From: CAYTRP01 sp964625145
Lineage (GTDB): Bacteria > Sumerlaeota > Sumerlaeia > SLMS01 > JAHLLQ01
Assembly (NCBI GenBank): GCA_964625145.1
Contig: CAZVAQ010000111.1
Location: 1-11,410 of the forward strand
DNA length: 11,410 nucleotides
Reading direction: 5' to 3'
Positions 1 to 5,800 of the stretch are shown here, in pieces (the first letter of the stretch is position 1; each line of letters opens with the position of its first letter). Position numbers and translations under genes: made by a program. The notes beneath the pieces were generated by a model that did not search any database, had not been told where the DNA came from, and saw only the letters and a program-made list of their open reading frames with translations.

Positions 1-306
1 ATGCGGATTGTCACTAGGGGAAGCACCGTGGTCGTCATCGAACCCCCAACTGGAGCGTCACAACATCCAATCCTCAACTACACCATCCTCTATCGCATAC
101 CCGGTCTGGATCAAGTGGTGAGGCACGGCAGCGGTTTTGTCATCGGGCCACCGCACAACCGCACATCTCCAATCCTTCGGGGCCTTGGCCGAGTAGAGTT
201 TCGTTCGTCGGGAGAAGAAAGACCCAATCCGCCGTTTGTGGACGTGTCAGAAAATGCGCCGGATCAGTGGCGGATGACCATCGACGTTGGCGAGGCCCAG
301 GATTGA
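1..306 (+). CDS. Small protein of unknown function, possibly the 3' end of a longer gene
   Basis: An open frame of 101 codons begins with an ATG at the first base of the window and ends with TGA at 304-306. Because the start is exactly at the edge, the true start may lie upstream and this may be only a C-terminal part. I recognise no family. The protein has no signal peptide, no membrane segment and no cysteine. It is rich in proline and glycine, with a hydrophobic beta-like stretch (residues about 25-50) and an acidic tail. Its sense-strand composition looks like coding sequence rather than a shadow, and no better frame competes over most of it. Its stop lies 10 bases before the multi-hairpin element that separates it from convergent moaC. 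Existence as a gene is moderately likely; function is unknown. Confidence 0.4.
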   Translation: MRIVTRGSTVVVIEPPTGASQHPILNYTILYRIPGLDQVVRHGSGFVIGPPHNRTSPILRGLGRVEFRSSGEERPNPPFVDVSENAPDQWRMTIDVGEAQD

Positions 307-316
307 AGCCGACACA

Positions 317-444
317 TGTGGACTGCGAAAGCTCGCTTTCGCTCTCAATGCCGCAAGCTTGCTTGCGATAATGAATCTGGGCCTGGGCGCACCCGAAGCA
401 AGCTTCGGGTGTTGAGAGCGGCAGCAAGCTGCACGCAGTCCACA
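317..444. repeat. Multi-branched inverted-repeat element with four nested hairpins
   Basis: Perfect 11-bp inverted arms (317-327 TGTGGACTGCG and 434-444 CGCAGTCCACA) enclose the element. Inside are a hairpin at 325-342 (8-bp arms GCGAAAGC/GCTTTCGC, 2-base loop), a second enclosing pair 341-348/412-419 (GCTCTCAA/TTGAGAGC) and, within that, hairpins at 352-367 (7-bp arms) and 390-411 (10-bp arms). A fourth hairpin sits at 421-432 (5-bp arms). Neighbouring stems share two or three bases, so not all can reach full length at once. The element lies between convergent genes and is non-coding. It resembles dispersed intergenic palindromic or MITE-like elements. It could also act as a bidirectional terminator, though no T-run follows. 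I see no target-site duplication and no second copy in the window. Confidence 0.75.
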
Positions 445-469
445 GGATGAAGTTTACCACTCGCTTTGT

Positions 470-495
470 TTCACTCTTCACCCTTCACTCTTCCC
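470..495 (-). repeat. Heptamer tandem-repeat tract, copy A
   Basis: Read on the minus strand, just after the moaC stop, the sequence is a 7-bp tandem repeat of consensus GAAGRGT in three copies (487-493, 480-486, 473-479) plus a partial fourth. Its 26 bases match the tract at 7842-7867 (plus strand) at 24 positions. Such short 7-bp repeats behave as intergenic simple repeats in several bacterial phyla. No function can be read from the sequence. Confidence 0.6.
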
Positions 496-990
496 TCACG
501 GCCCGCCCGCTTCCCAATTGCCGCTCTTCCCGCCGGTCTTGCGCACGAGGTGGATGCCCTCAATGCGCATGCCTTTCTCCATCGACTTCGCCATGTCGTA
601 GAGCGTGAGCAACGTCGTGCTGGTGGCGACGAGGGCTTCCATCTCGGCGCCGGTGCGTTCGTGCACGCGGACCGTCGCGGTGACAATGACACGGCCGCGT
701 GCGGGATCGGGTTCGATGTCGATGGCGATGTGTTGCGTCGCGATGGGATGGCACAGCGGAATCAGGTCGGCGGTGCGCTTGGCGGCCTGGATACCGGCAA
801 CGCGGGCGACAGCGAGGGCTTCGCCCTTTGCCAGTGTCGAGTTGGCGATGGCTTCGATGACGTGGCGCGGCGCGTGAAGGTCGCCGCGGGCGATGGCTTC
901 GCGCGTGGTGGGATTCTTGGCGCCGACATCGACCATGCGCGCGGCGCCGCGTTCGTCCAGATGGCTCAACGGGTTGTGGTCATCGGGCAT
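496..990 (-). CDS. moaC: Cyclic pyranopterin monophosphate synthase MoaC
   Basis: MoaC acts with the radical-SAM protein MoaA in the first stage of molybdenum cofactor synthesis. It converts the 3',8-cyclo-GTP made by MoaA into cyclic pyranopterin monophosphate in the cytoplasm. The 164-residue product has the normal family length and is conserved end to end: LSHLDERGAARMVDV (8-22), KGEALAVARVAGIQAAKRT (55-73), LCHP (79-82), GAEMEAL (114-120) and YDMAKSMEKGM (131-141). Lys55, His81 and Lys135 align with E. coli Lys51, His77 and Lys131, which belong to the active site. The ATG at 988-990 is required because family conservation begins by residue 8; GGAG at 997-1000 lies 6 bases upstream. The gene overlaps the end of the upstream hydrolase gene by 11 bp, so the two are probably translated from one mRNA although their functions look unrelated. 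No other moa gene is in the window. Confidence 0.96.
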   Translation of the reverse strand: MPDDHNPLSHLDERGAARMVDVGAKNPTTREAIARGDLHAPRHVIEAIANSTLAKGEALAVARVAGIQAAKRTADLIPLCHPIATQHIAIDIEPDPARGRVIVTATVRVHERTGAEMEALVATSTTLLTLYDMAKSMEKGMRIEGIHLVRKTGGKSGNWEAGGP

Positions 991-2173
991 GGCGGGCTCC
1001 GGTTCGCGCGGCGCGCAGGATGTCCTCGGCGGTGCGGCGCCATCGGGGCGATTGCACGTCGGCACCACAGGTGAGGAGAACAATGCACAGTTCGCGCCGT
1101 TGGTCGAGCCAAAGCGCGCAGCCGGTGTAGCCCGTGTGTTCGAGGACGGGGCCGTGAATCGGATCATCCGTGCGGACGAGGAACCCGCGCGTGCGGGTGA
1201 TGCGCTGGCCGGACGGATCGCGCAGCTCGAACGTGTCGCCGATGACGAACCGGGCAACGGGGTGCAGGGGGTCATCCTCGTTGTTGAGGGCGCGAATCAT
1301 GGCGGCGGACCAAATCGCGAGGTCGTCTGCCGTGGTGAAGAGACCGCTGTGGCCAGGATCGCGGCCAACGGCGCGAAGCCAATAATCGGCGAGCGGATCG
1401 AACGGTTGGCCCGGCGCGATGTCATCGGCGGCGCGGGCCGCGCGGGAGCGTTGCACTTCCGGCAAGCGAAAGGTTGTGTCGCTCATTCCCAAAGGTTGCC
1501 AGGCGTGCTCGGAGAGATACTCGCCGAGGCGCGCGCCGGTGGCGTCTTCCACAATGCATCCGGCCAGCAGGTATCCCGCGTTGCTGTAGCGCGAGGTTGT
1601 CGTCGCTTGCACGTCGCCAATGGCGAGGAGAAGCGCGTCGCGCGCGGGCCTATTGACGGAGAGATCGGCAAGACGTTGCCAAGCGACATTCTCCGGCATG
1701 CCGGCGCGGTGAAGCAGCAGATCGTCGAGAGAATAACCTGCATCGCCGATGGAGTCGCTCGGATCAATGTGCCCATCGCGCACGGCGAACGCAGCAGCAG
1801 TGGCCGCGGCAACAGGTTTGGCCAGGGACGCCGTGTCGAAGATTGTATCGGGTGTCATGCGCGGCGAGTCCATGTCCCACGGATCGCGCGTGCCGGTTGC
1901 CAGTTGGTAAATCGTTTCGCCTCGCCGGGAGACGACGAGGACCGCGCCGTCAAAGGTGCCCTCGCTGATGGCGCCGTGGATGATGTTGTCGAACTGGCGC
2001 CAAGTCCCGGGGCGAAGGCCGGCTTGGGTTTCGGGGATGACGGCGCCGGCGGGAGTTGAGGCACGCGGGGCAGCGCAACCCACAAGCAGGGACAAGAGGG
2101 ACAGCAGCAATGCCAAGGGCGCCACAAGTGGAGCCAATCTCAAAGGAGGTGTGGCCTGCGATGGGGCTGGCAT
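980..2173 (-). CDS. Lipoprotein serine hydrolase of the beta-lactamase / class C penicillin-binding protein family
   Basis: The 397-residue product starts with a lipoprotein signal peptide: a hydrophobic stretch (about 15-32) ending in lipobox LVGC, with Cys33 as the predicted lipidated residue, so the protein should be membrane-anchored outside the cytoplasm. The family triad is visible: SLAK (Ser116 nucleophile, Lys119), YSN (196-198) and HTG (346-348) in place of the usual K/H-x-G. GHSGLFTTADDLA (274-286) is also typical. Such proteins include D,D-peptidases, esterases and amidases, and the substrate cannot be told from sequence; resistance to beta-lactams should not be assumed. I chose the ATG at 2171-2173 because it puts the signal peptide near the N-terminus. 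An in-frame ATG at 2258-2260 would add 29 polar residues and run into tgt. The gene overlaps moaC by 11 bp and is divergent from tgt across 53 bp. Confidence 0.9.
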   Translation of the reverse strand: MPAPSQATPPLRLAPLVAPLALLLSLLSLLVGCAAPRASTPAGAVIPETQAGLRPGTWRQFDNIIHGAISEGTFDGAVLVVSRRGETIYQLATGTRDPWDMDSPRMTPDTIFDTASLAKPVAAATAAAFAVRDGHIDPSDSIGDAGYSLDDLLLHRAGMPENVAWQRLADLSVNRPARDALLLAIGDVQATTTSRYSNAGYLLAGCIVEDATGARLGEYLSEHAWQPLGMSDTTFRLPEVQRSRAARAADDIAPGQPFDPLADYWLRAVGRDPGHSGLFTTADDLAIWSAAMIRALNNEDDPLHPVARFVIGDTFELRDPSGQRITRTRGFLVRTDDPIHGPVLEHTGYTGCALWLDQRRELCIVLLTCGADVQSPRWRRTAEDILRAARTGARHAR

Positions 2174-2212
2174 GGCTTGTCGATTCCGCTTCACCCTGGG
2201 GAGCTTGGCTGT

Positions 2213-2218
2213 GGAAGG
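2213..2218 (+). promoter_or_regulatory. Ribosome binding site of tgt
   Basis: GGAAGG lies 8 bases before the ATG at 2227. This supports that start over in-frame ATGs further upstream (from 2056), which would add residues unknown in the family and overlap the divergent hydrolase gene. Confidence 0.65.
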
Positions 2219-2226
2219 TCCTGCCC

Positions 2227-3384
2227 ATGAGCGAACCTTGGTCCTTCCAACTTCTTGCAACAGACGGCGCCGCGCGCAATGGGCGTCTGCATACTCATCA
2301 TGGCGTGATCGAGACGCCGTGCTTCATGCCGGTCGGGACAAAGGCGACGGTGAAGGCCATGACGCCGCGGGATCTGCGCGAAGCCGGCGCGACGATGATC
2401 CTGGCGAACACGTTTCACCTGACACTGCGGCCGGGCGAACAGGTGATCGAGGAGCTGGGCGGCCTGCACGAGTTCATGCGGTGGGACGGGCCGATCCTCA
2501 CCGATTCCGGCGGGTTCCAGGTGTTCAGCCTCGCGGACCTGCGGAAGATTGACGAGCGCGGCGTGCGCTTTCGCTCGCCCATCGATGGCGCCATGATCGA
2601 GCTGACTCCCGAGCGCGCCATGCAGATCCAGCGCGCGCTGGGTCCGGATGTTTGCATGGCATTCGACGAATGCCCCGCCGCGGGAATGGACGGCGACGCG
2701 CTGCGCAAGTCGACGGAGCTGACGCTGCGATGGCTGGAGCGCTGCCTGACGGTCGACCTCAAGCCCCACCAGGCGATCTTTCCCATCGTGCAGGGCGGCA
2801 TGGACGCGGCACTGCGCGGATGGTCCGCGCGCGAGACGCTGCGCATCGCGCCGGATGCGCGGGGCTATGCGGTGGGCGGACTGTCCGTGGGCGAGGATCG
2901 CGAGCTGACATTCCGCATGCTGGAAGCCAGCATCGCGGAGCTGCCCGCCGACCGGCCGCGGTACTTCATGGGGCTTGGTGTTCCGCGCGATCTCGTCGAG
3001 GCGGTGGATCGCGGCATCGATCTGTTCGATTGCGTGCTGCCAACGCGCAACGCCCGCAACGCGCGCGTATTTCACCCCGAAGGTGACCTGAACCTGCGCA
3101 ACGCCAAGCACGCGCGCGACAGCCGCGTGATCGACGAGCAGTGCGATTGCGCAGCGTGCGCAGGCGGATTCAGCCGCGGATATCTGCATCACTTGTTCAA
3201 GCAGGACGAAATCCTGGCGTGCATCCTGGCGACGCAGCACAACGTGCGAACGTTGATCCGGCAGTGCGAGGAAATGAGAAAGGCGATCCGGGAGGGACGG
3301 TGGGAGGAATGGAAAATGGGAAATGCAGAATTCAAAATTCATAAAACCGGAATGAGGAACGACTCAGTCCGCGGCCCTCAATAG
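2227..3384 (+). CDS. tgt: tRNA-guanine transglycosylase (queuine tRNA-ribosyltransferase)
   Basis: This enzyme swaps guanine at wobble position 34 of tRNAs with GUN anticodons for preQ1, the precursor later finished as queuosine. The 385-residue protein carries LTDSGGFQVFS (91-101, with Asp93 the general acid/base), GGLSVGE (217-223), the nucleophile Asp268 in DLFDCVLPTRNARN, and the zinc site Cys306, Cys308, Cys311 and His338. FHL (63-65) and GYLHHL (318-323) also fit. The family is usually about 370-380 residues. Conservation ends near residue 361, and the last 24 or so residues come from an AT-rich heptamer repeat (3307-3341), so the C-terminal tail is probably acquired and not functional. 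The gene ends with TAG at 3382-3384 and overlaps convergent vapC by 21 bp. No other queuosine gene is in view. Confidence 0.97.
   Translation: MSEPWSFQLLATDGAARNGRLHTHHGVIETPCFMPVGTKATVKAMTPRDLREAGATMILANTFHLTLRPGEQVIEELGGLHEFMRWDGPILTDSGGFQVFSLADLRKIDERGVRFRSPIDGAMIELTPERAMQIQRALGPDVCMAFDECPAAGMDGDALRKSTELTLRWLERCLTVDLKPHQAIFPIVQGGMDAALRGWSARETLRIAPDARGYAVGGLSVGEDRELTFRMLEASIAELPADRPRYFMGLGVPRDLVEAVDRGIDLFDCVLPTRNARNARVFHPEGDLNLRNAKHARDSRVIDEQCDCAACAGGFSRGYLHHLFKQDEILACILATQHNVRTLIRQCEEMRKAIREGRWEEWKMGNAEFKIHKTGMRNDSVRGPQ
3307..3341 (+). repeat. AT-rich heptamer tandem-repeat tract inside the tgt 3' end
   Basis: Five consecutive 7-base units with consensus RAATKSA (3307-3313, 3314-3320, 3321-3327, 3328-3334, 3335-3341) form an AT-rich island in GC-rich surroundings. 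They are translated as part of the tgt tail. Short 7-bp tandem repeats of this style are known from intergenic DNA of several phyla. The tract looks like repeat DNA that the reading frame has run into. Confidence 0.55.
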
Positions 3385-3774
3385 CGCCTTGAACCCCGCC
3401 TGCTCAAAATACACATCGCCGGTGAGGGCTTCGGCAATGCCCATGTCCTGCATGACGACGAAGGACGTGCAATCGGTGAGTGACCATGCCTTGTCGGGGC
3501 GAGCTTCGTAGAGGTCGTGAGCCTCACGAAAATAGCGGGGACTCGCCGGAAGAACACGCGTCGAAGGGGCGCTATGAAGCAGACGCACGAACCGCGAGAT
3601 TCGTTGGCGCTGGAAGGGGTTGCTCAAACCATCCATCAGTTCAAAGATTACGTATTCGGTGGTCACGATCTGGAGATTGTTATCCCGGGCTACCGTCAAG
3701 GCCGACCGGTGAGCTCGATCGCGCGGATTGAGAAACGCGAAGTAGAAAAAGCTGTCGGCAAAGAGCGTCCTCAT
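3364..3774 (-). CDS. vapC: PIN-domain ribonuclease toxin, VapC type
   Basis: A 136-residue single PIN domain, the normal size for a VapC toxin. These are Mg2+/Mn2+-dependent RNases that cut tRNA, rRNA or mRNA when their antitoxin is lost. The acidic metal-binding residues are visible: Asp7 in FADS, Glu45 in YVIFEL, Asp101 in WSLTDCTSFVVM and Asp120 in ALTGDVYFEQAGF. The last two blocks are typical of the family, so the catalytic site appears intact. The ATG (3772-3774) overlaps the antitoxin stop as ATGA, the usual arrangement for translational coupling in a type II pair. The 3' end overlaps convergent tgt by 21 bp. The target RNA cannot be inferred. Activity as a toxin is an inference from family and layout. 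Confidence 0.9.
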   Translation of the reverse strand: MRTLFADSFFYFAFLNPRDRAHRSALTVARDNNLQIVTTEYVIFELMDGLSNPFQRQRISRFVRLLHSAPSTRVLPASPRYFREAHDLYEARPDKAWSLTDCTSFVVMQDMGIAEALTGDVYFEQAGFKALLRAAD

Positions 3775-3998
3775 GGAACCCGCTTTGGCGTGCCGTGGAT
3801 ATGGTGATCGTGGTTCTCGGCAAAATCCTCGGGGAGGTCATCGATGCATCCCGCGAACTCCGCGAGACTTTCCAGCATGGACGGGACACGCCCCTCGCCG
3901 GGATCGATCTCGGTCACCTGTACAACCGTGCCATCGGGCAGGCCAATGGGTTGATCGAGGATGATGGTGTTGCCTTGGACGCGGCCGCGGAATGTCAT
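3771..3998 (-). CDS. Antitoxin partner of the PIN-domain toxin (AF2212-like/DUF104-like fold)
   Basis: A 75-residue protein directly upstream of vapC. Residues 4-30 (GRVQG, TIILDQPIGLPDGTVVQV) give the short beta-strand pattern 'G-x-V, I-x-L, LP-G-T-x-V-x-V' of the small AF2212-like/DUF104-like proteins that accompany PIN toxins. The acidic, histidine-rich end (residues 47-74: AEFAG, DDLPEDFAENHDHH, HGTPKR) is of the kind that follows this N-terminal domain in PIN partners and probably wraps the toxin. The ATG at 3996-3998 is preceded by GGAG (4008-4011 on the plus coordinates) at 9 bases. A longer open frame continues upstream but is antisense to the sulfatase and has no merit. The family name is less certain than the role: position, size and the ATGA overlap all support an antitoxin. 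Confidence 0.8.
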   Translation of the reverse strand: MTFRGRVQGNTIILDQPIGLPDGTVVQVTEIDPGEGRVPSMLESLAEFAGCIDDLPEDFAENHDHHIHGTPKRVP

Positions 3999-4015
3999 GA
4001 TGGGTGGCTCCGATT

Positions 4016-4030
4016 CCGGGTGCCCGGGTG
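4016..4030. promoter_or_regulatory. Candidate operator of the antitoxin-toxin pair
   Basis: A direct repeat CCGGGTG-C-CCGGGTG with 8-bp period contains the palindrome CCCGGG (4023-4028). It ends 18 bp upstream of the antitoxin ATG, in the 183-bp region divergent from the sulfatase gene. Many type II pairs repress themselves at repeats in this position, but this small antitoxin has no evident DNA-binding domain, so the site is a weak suggestion. Confidence 0.25.
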
Positions 4031-4168
4031 TTCTGGAAGGATTGAGCACGGTGTGGGTGGGTTTTGCAAGCCCTTCGCGACGCGAATGGCGTTGACCTGG
4101 GGCGGCAGAGGCGGTGGGTAGGGCTATCCCCCATCTATGCTGGACAATCTCGCGCAGCGCTGTGGCGC

Positions 4169-4175
4169 GGAGGGG
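4169..4175 (+). promoter_or_regulatory. Ribosome binding site of the sulfatase gene
   Basis: GGAGGGG lies 6 bases before the ATG at 4182. It decides in favour of that start, which puts the twin-arginine motif at residues 3-4, over an in-frame ATG at 4137 that would add 15 residues before the signal. Confidence 0.7.
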
Positions 4176-4181
4176 CTTGAC

Positions 4182-5681
4182 ATGGATCGTCGGACTTTCT
4201 TGAAGGCGGCCGGGGGATCGATCGCCATGAGCGTGTTGCCGCCCATGGGCAATGCTGCCGCGCAATCGACTGCGGATGCCGTGTCTCCCCGGTCTGCGGG
4301 TGGGCGCCTGCCAAACATCCTGTGGATTTGCACGGACCAGCAACGGTGGGATACCATCGGGGCATTGAACAATCCTCATGTGCACACGCCGAACATTGAC
4401 CGGTTGGTGGAGAGCGGGGTGGCGTTCAATTATGCGTATTGCCAGAATCCGATTTGTTCGCCGAGCCGCTCTTCTTTCCTGACGGGGATGTATCCGGCGG
4501 CGGTGAATGGGTGCATCAATGGCAATGACCAATGGCGCAACTCCGCGCCGTTGGTGACGAAGATGCTGGCGGATGGTGGCTATCGGTGCGGATTGTCGGG
4601 GAAGTTGCATCTGGCGGGGAAGATGGGCCGGCCGGAGCAGAGGCCGAGTGACGGCGATGGGTACGCCGTGTTTCATCCGTCGCATGGGCCGCAGGAGCCC
4701 ATCGCCAACGAGTATTGGGATTGGTTGGCGGCGCAGGGGCACGATTACCGCACGCTGAAGCGGGAGCTGGGGCACATTCCCGCCGAGTTGCACCAGACGA
4801 AGTGGTGCGCCGACCGGGCGATTGATTTCATCCGCGGGAATGCGGGGCGGCCGTGGCTCTTCAGCTACAACTGCTATGACCCGCACAATCCATTCGATCC
4901 ACCACCGGAGTTCGTTGAGCGGTATGATCTGGAGAAGCTGGAGTTGTTGTTCCGGGAGAGCGATCTGCCGTTCCAGCGCAAGCTCGCCGACATGGGGATC
5001 AATTTCCAGACGGAGCCGGAGCATCCGGATGCGTTTGACGGGAAGTTGCTGAGGGCGCAGTATCTGGCGCAGATCGATCAGATCGACGTGCATGTGGGGC
5101 GGATGATGGCGGCGCTGGAGCAGAGCGGCCAGTTGGAGGACACGATCGTGATCTTCATGAGCGACCATGGGGACATGACCGGCGACCATGGCCTGCGGCA
5201 GAAGGGTTGCCGCTTCTACGACGCGGCGGTGCGGGTGCCGCTGATTGTCTCCTGGCCGGGGCGGTTCCAGGCGGGGCTGCGCAGCGATGCCCTTGTCGAG
5301 CTCATCGACATCGCGCCGACGTTGCTGGAAATCGCCGGGATCGAGCAGCCCCATGCCATGCAGGGGCGGTCGTTGCACGGGATCCTGACGGGTCAGGCCG
5401 ACCCCGGCGAGCACCGGGAGTTCGTCCGGGCCGAATATTACGGCACGCTGGAGGGCCCACAGACCTATGCCACCATGATCCGCGACCGGCGCTACAAGCA
5501 CATCGTCTATCATGGCCACGACTATGGGGAGCTGTATGACATGGAGCAGGATCCCGGCGAGTTCAACAGCTTGTGGGACGATCCCGCCCATGCGGACATG
5601 CGCTTTGCGATGACGCTGCGGAACTTTGATGCCGCCGCCTTCGCCGTCGACCCCGGGACACCCCGCGTGGGACGGTATTGA
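4182..5681 (+). CDS. Tat-exported type I sulfatase (formylglycine-dependent)
   Basis: A 499-residue alkaline-phosphatase-superfamily sulfatase that should hydrolyse sulfate esters outside the cytoplasm. The N-terminus is a twin-arginine signal (DRRTFLKAAGG, residues 2-12, then a hydrophobic stretch and AAAQ near 25-28), so the enzyme is probably exported folded. The core starts at PNILWICTDQQRWDTIG (44-60), where Asp52 and Gln53 take the metal-binding place. CSPSR (92-96) is the C-x-P-x-R signature, and Cys92 must be converted to formylglycine by a maturase not seen here. SGKLHL (139-144) and MSDHGDMTGDHG (326-337, with Asp328 and His329 as metal ligands) complete the active site. Length and motifs are complete. 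The substrate cannot be named; relatives in marine and gut bacteria act on sulfated polysaccharides or glycans. Compared with the next gene it uses more GGG and TTG codons, judged by eye. The next gene follows after 119 bp on the same strand. Confidence 0.94.
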   Translation: MDRRTFLKAAGGSIAMSVLPPMGNAAAQSTADAVSPRSAGGRLPNILWICTDQQRWDTIGALNNPHVHTPNIDRLVESGVAFNYAYCQNPICSPSRSSFLTGMYPAAVNGCINGNDQWRNSAPLVTKMLADGGYRCGLSGKLHLAGKMGRPEQRPSDGDGYAVFHPSHGPQEPIANEYWDWLAAQGHDYRTLKRELGHIPAELHQTKWCADRAIDFIRGNAGRPWLFSYNCYDPHNPFDPPPEFVERYDLEKLELLFRESDLPFQRKLADMGINFQTEPEHPDAFDGKLLRAQYLAQIDQIDVHVGRMMAALEQSGQLEDTIVIFMSDHGDMTGDHGLRQKGCRFYDAAVRVPLIVSWPGRFQAGLRSDALVELIDIAPTLLEIAGIEQPHAMQGRSLHGILTGQADPGEHREFVRAEYYGTLEGPQTYATMIRDRRYKHIVYHGHDYGELYDMEQDPGEFNSLWDDPAHADMRFAMTLRNFDAAAFAVDPGTPRVGRY

Positions 5682-5683
5682 CC

Positions 5684-5700
5684 GGCCGCTGCAGGCGGCC
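5684..5700. terminator. Small GC-rich hairpin after the sulfatase gene
   Basis: GGCCGC, a 5-base loop and GCGGCC form a 6-bp stem beginning 3 bases after the stop codon. No T-run follows, so it is at best a weak or factor-assisted terminator or an mRNA-end stabiliser. Confidence 0.25.
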
Positions 5701-5800
5701 CTCGGCCATCCCTTCCACCCCTTCCTACTTGACCGCCACCAGTCCGACTCGGCCACTGTGGGTGCACTAGAAACCCAAAGGGTGAGGAGCACCTGGACCG

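Noticed and set aside
317..444. Integron attC site or tRNA-like fold
   Set aside because: The outer arms lack the attC core consensus, there is no intI, and the four hairpins do not match the arm lengths or conserved bases of a tRNA.
893..2059. Open frame of 388 codons on the plus strand
   Set aside because: It is antisense to the beta-lactamase-family gene, which has a signal peptide and three catalytic motifs. Long antisense frames are expected at this GC content.
2191..3342. Open frame of 383 codons on the minus strand
   Set aside because: It lies opposite tgt, whose active-site and zinc residues are all present. The antisense product has no recognisable motif.
4092..4127. TTGACC as a -35 box for the sulfatase promoter
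   Set aside because: No acceptable -10 hexamer at 16-18 bp; the nearest, GGCTAT, is 24 bp away.
3999..5792. Long minus-strand extension upstream of the antitoxin, opposite the sulfatase
   Set aside because: The 598 extra residues are low-complexity antisense of a clearly real sulfatase. The antitoxin has its own ATG and GGAG at the family's normal length.
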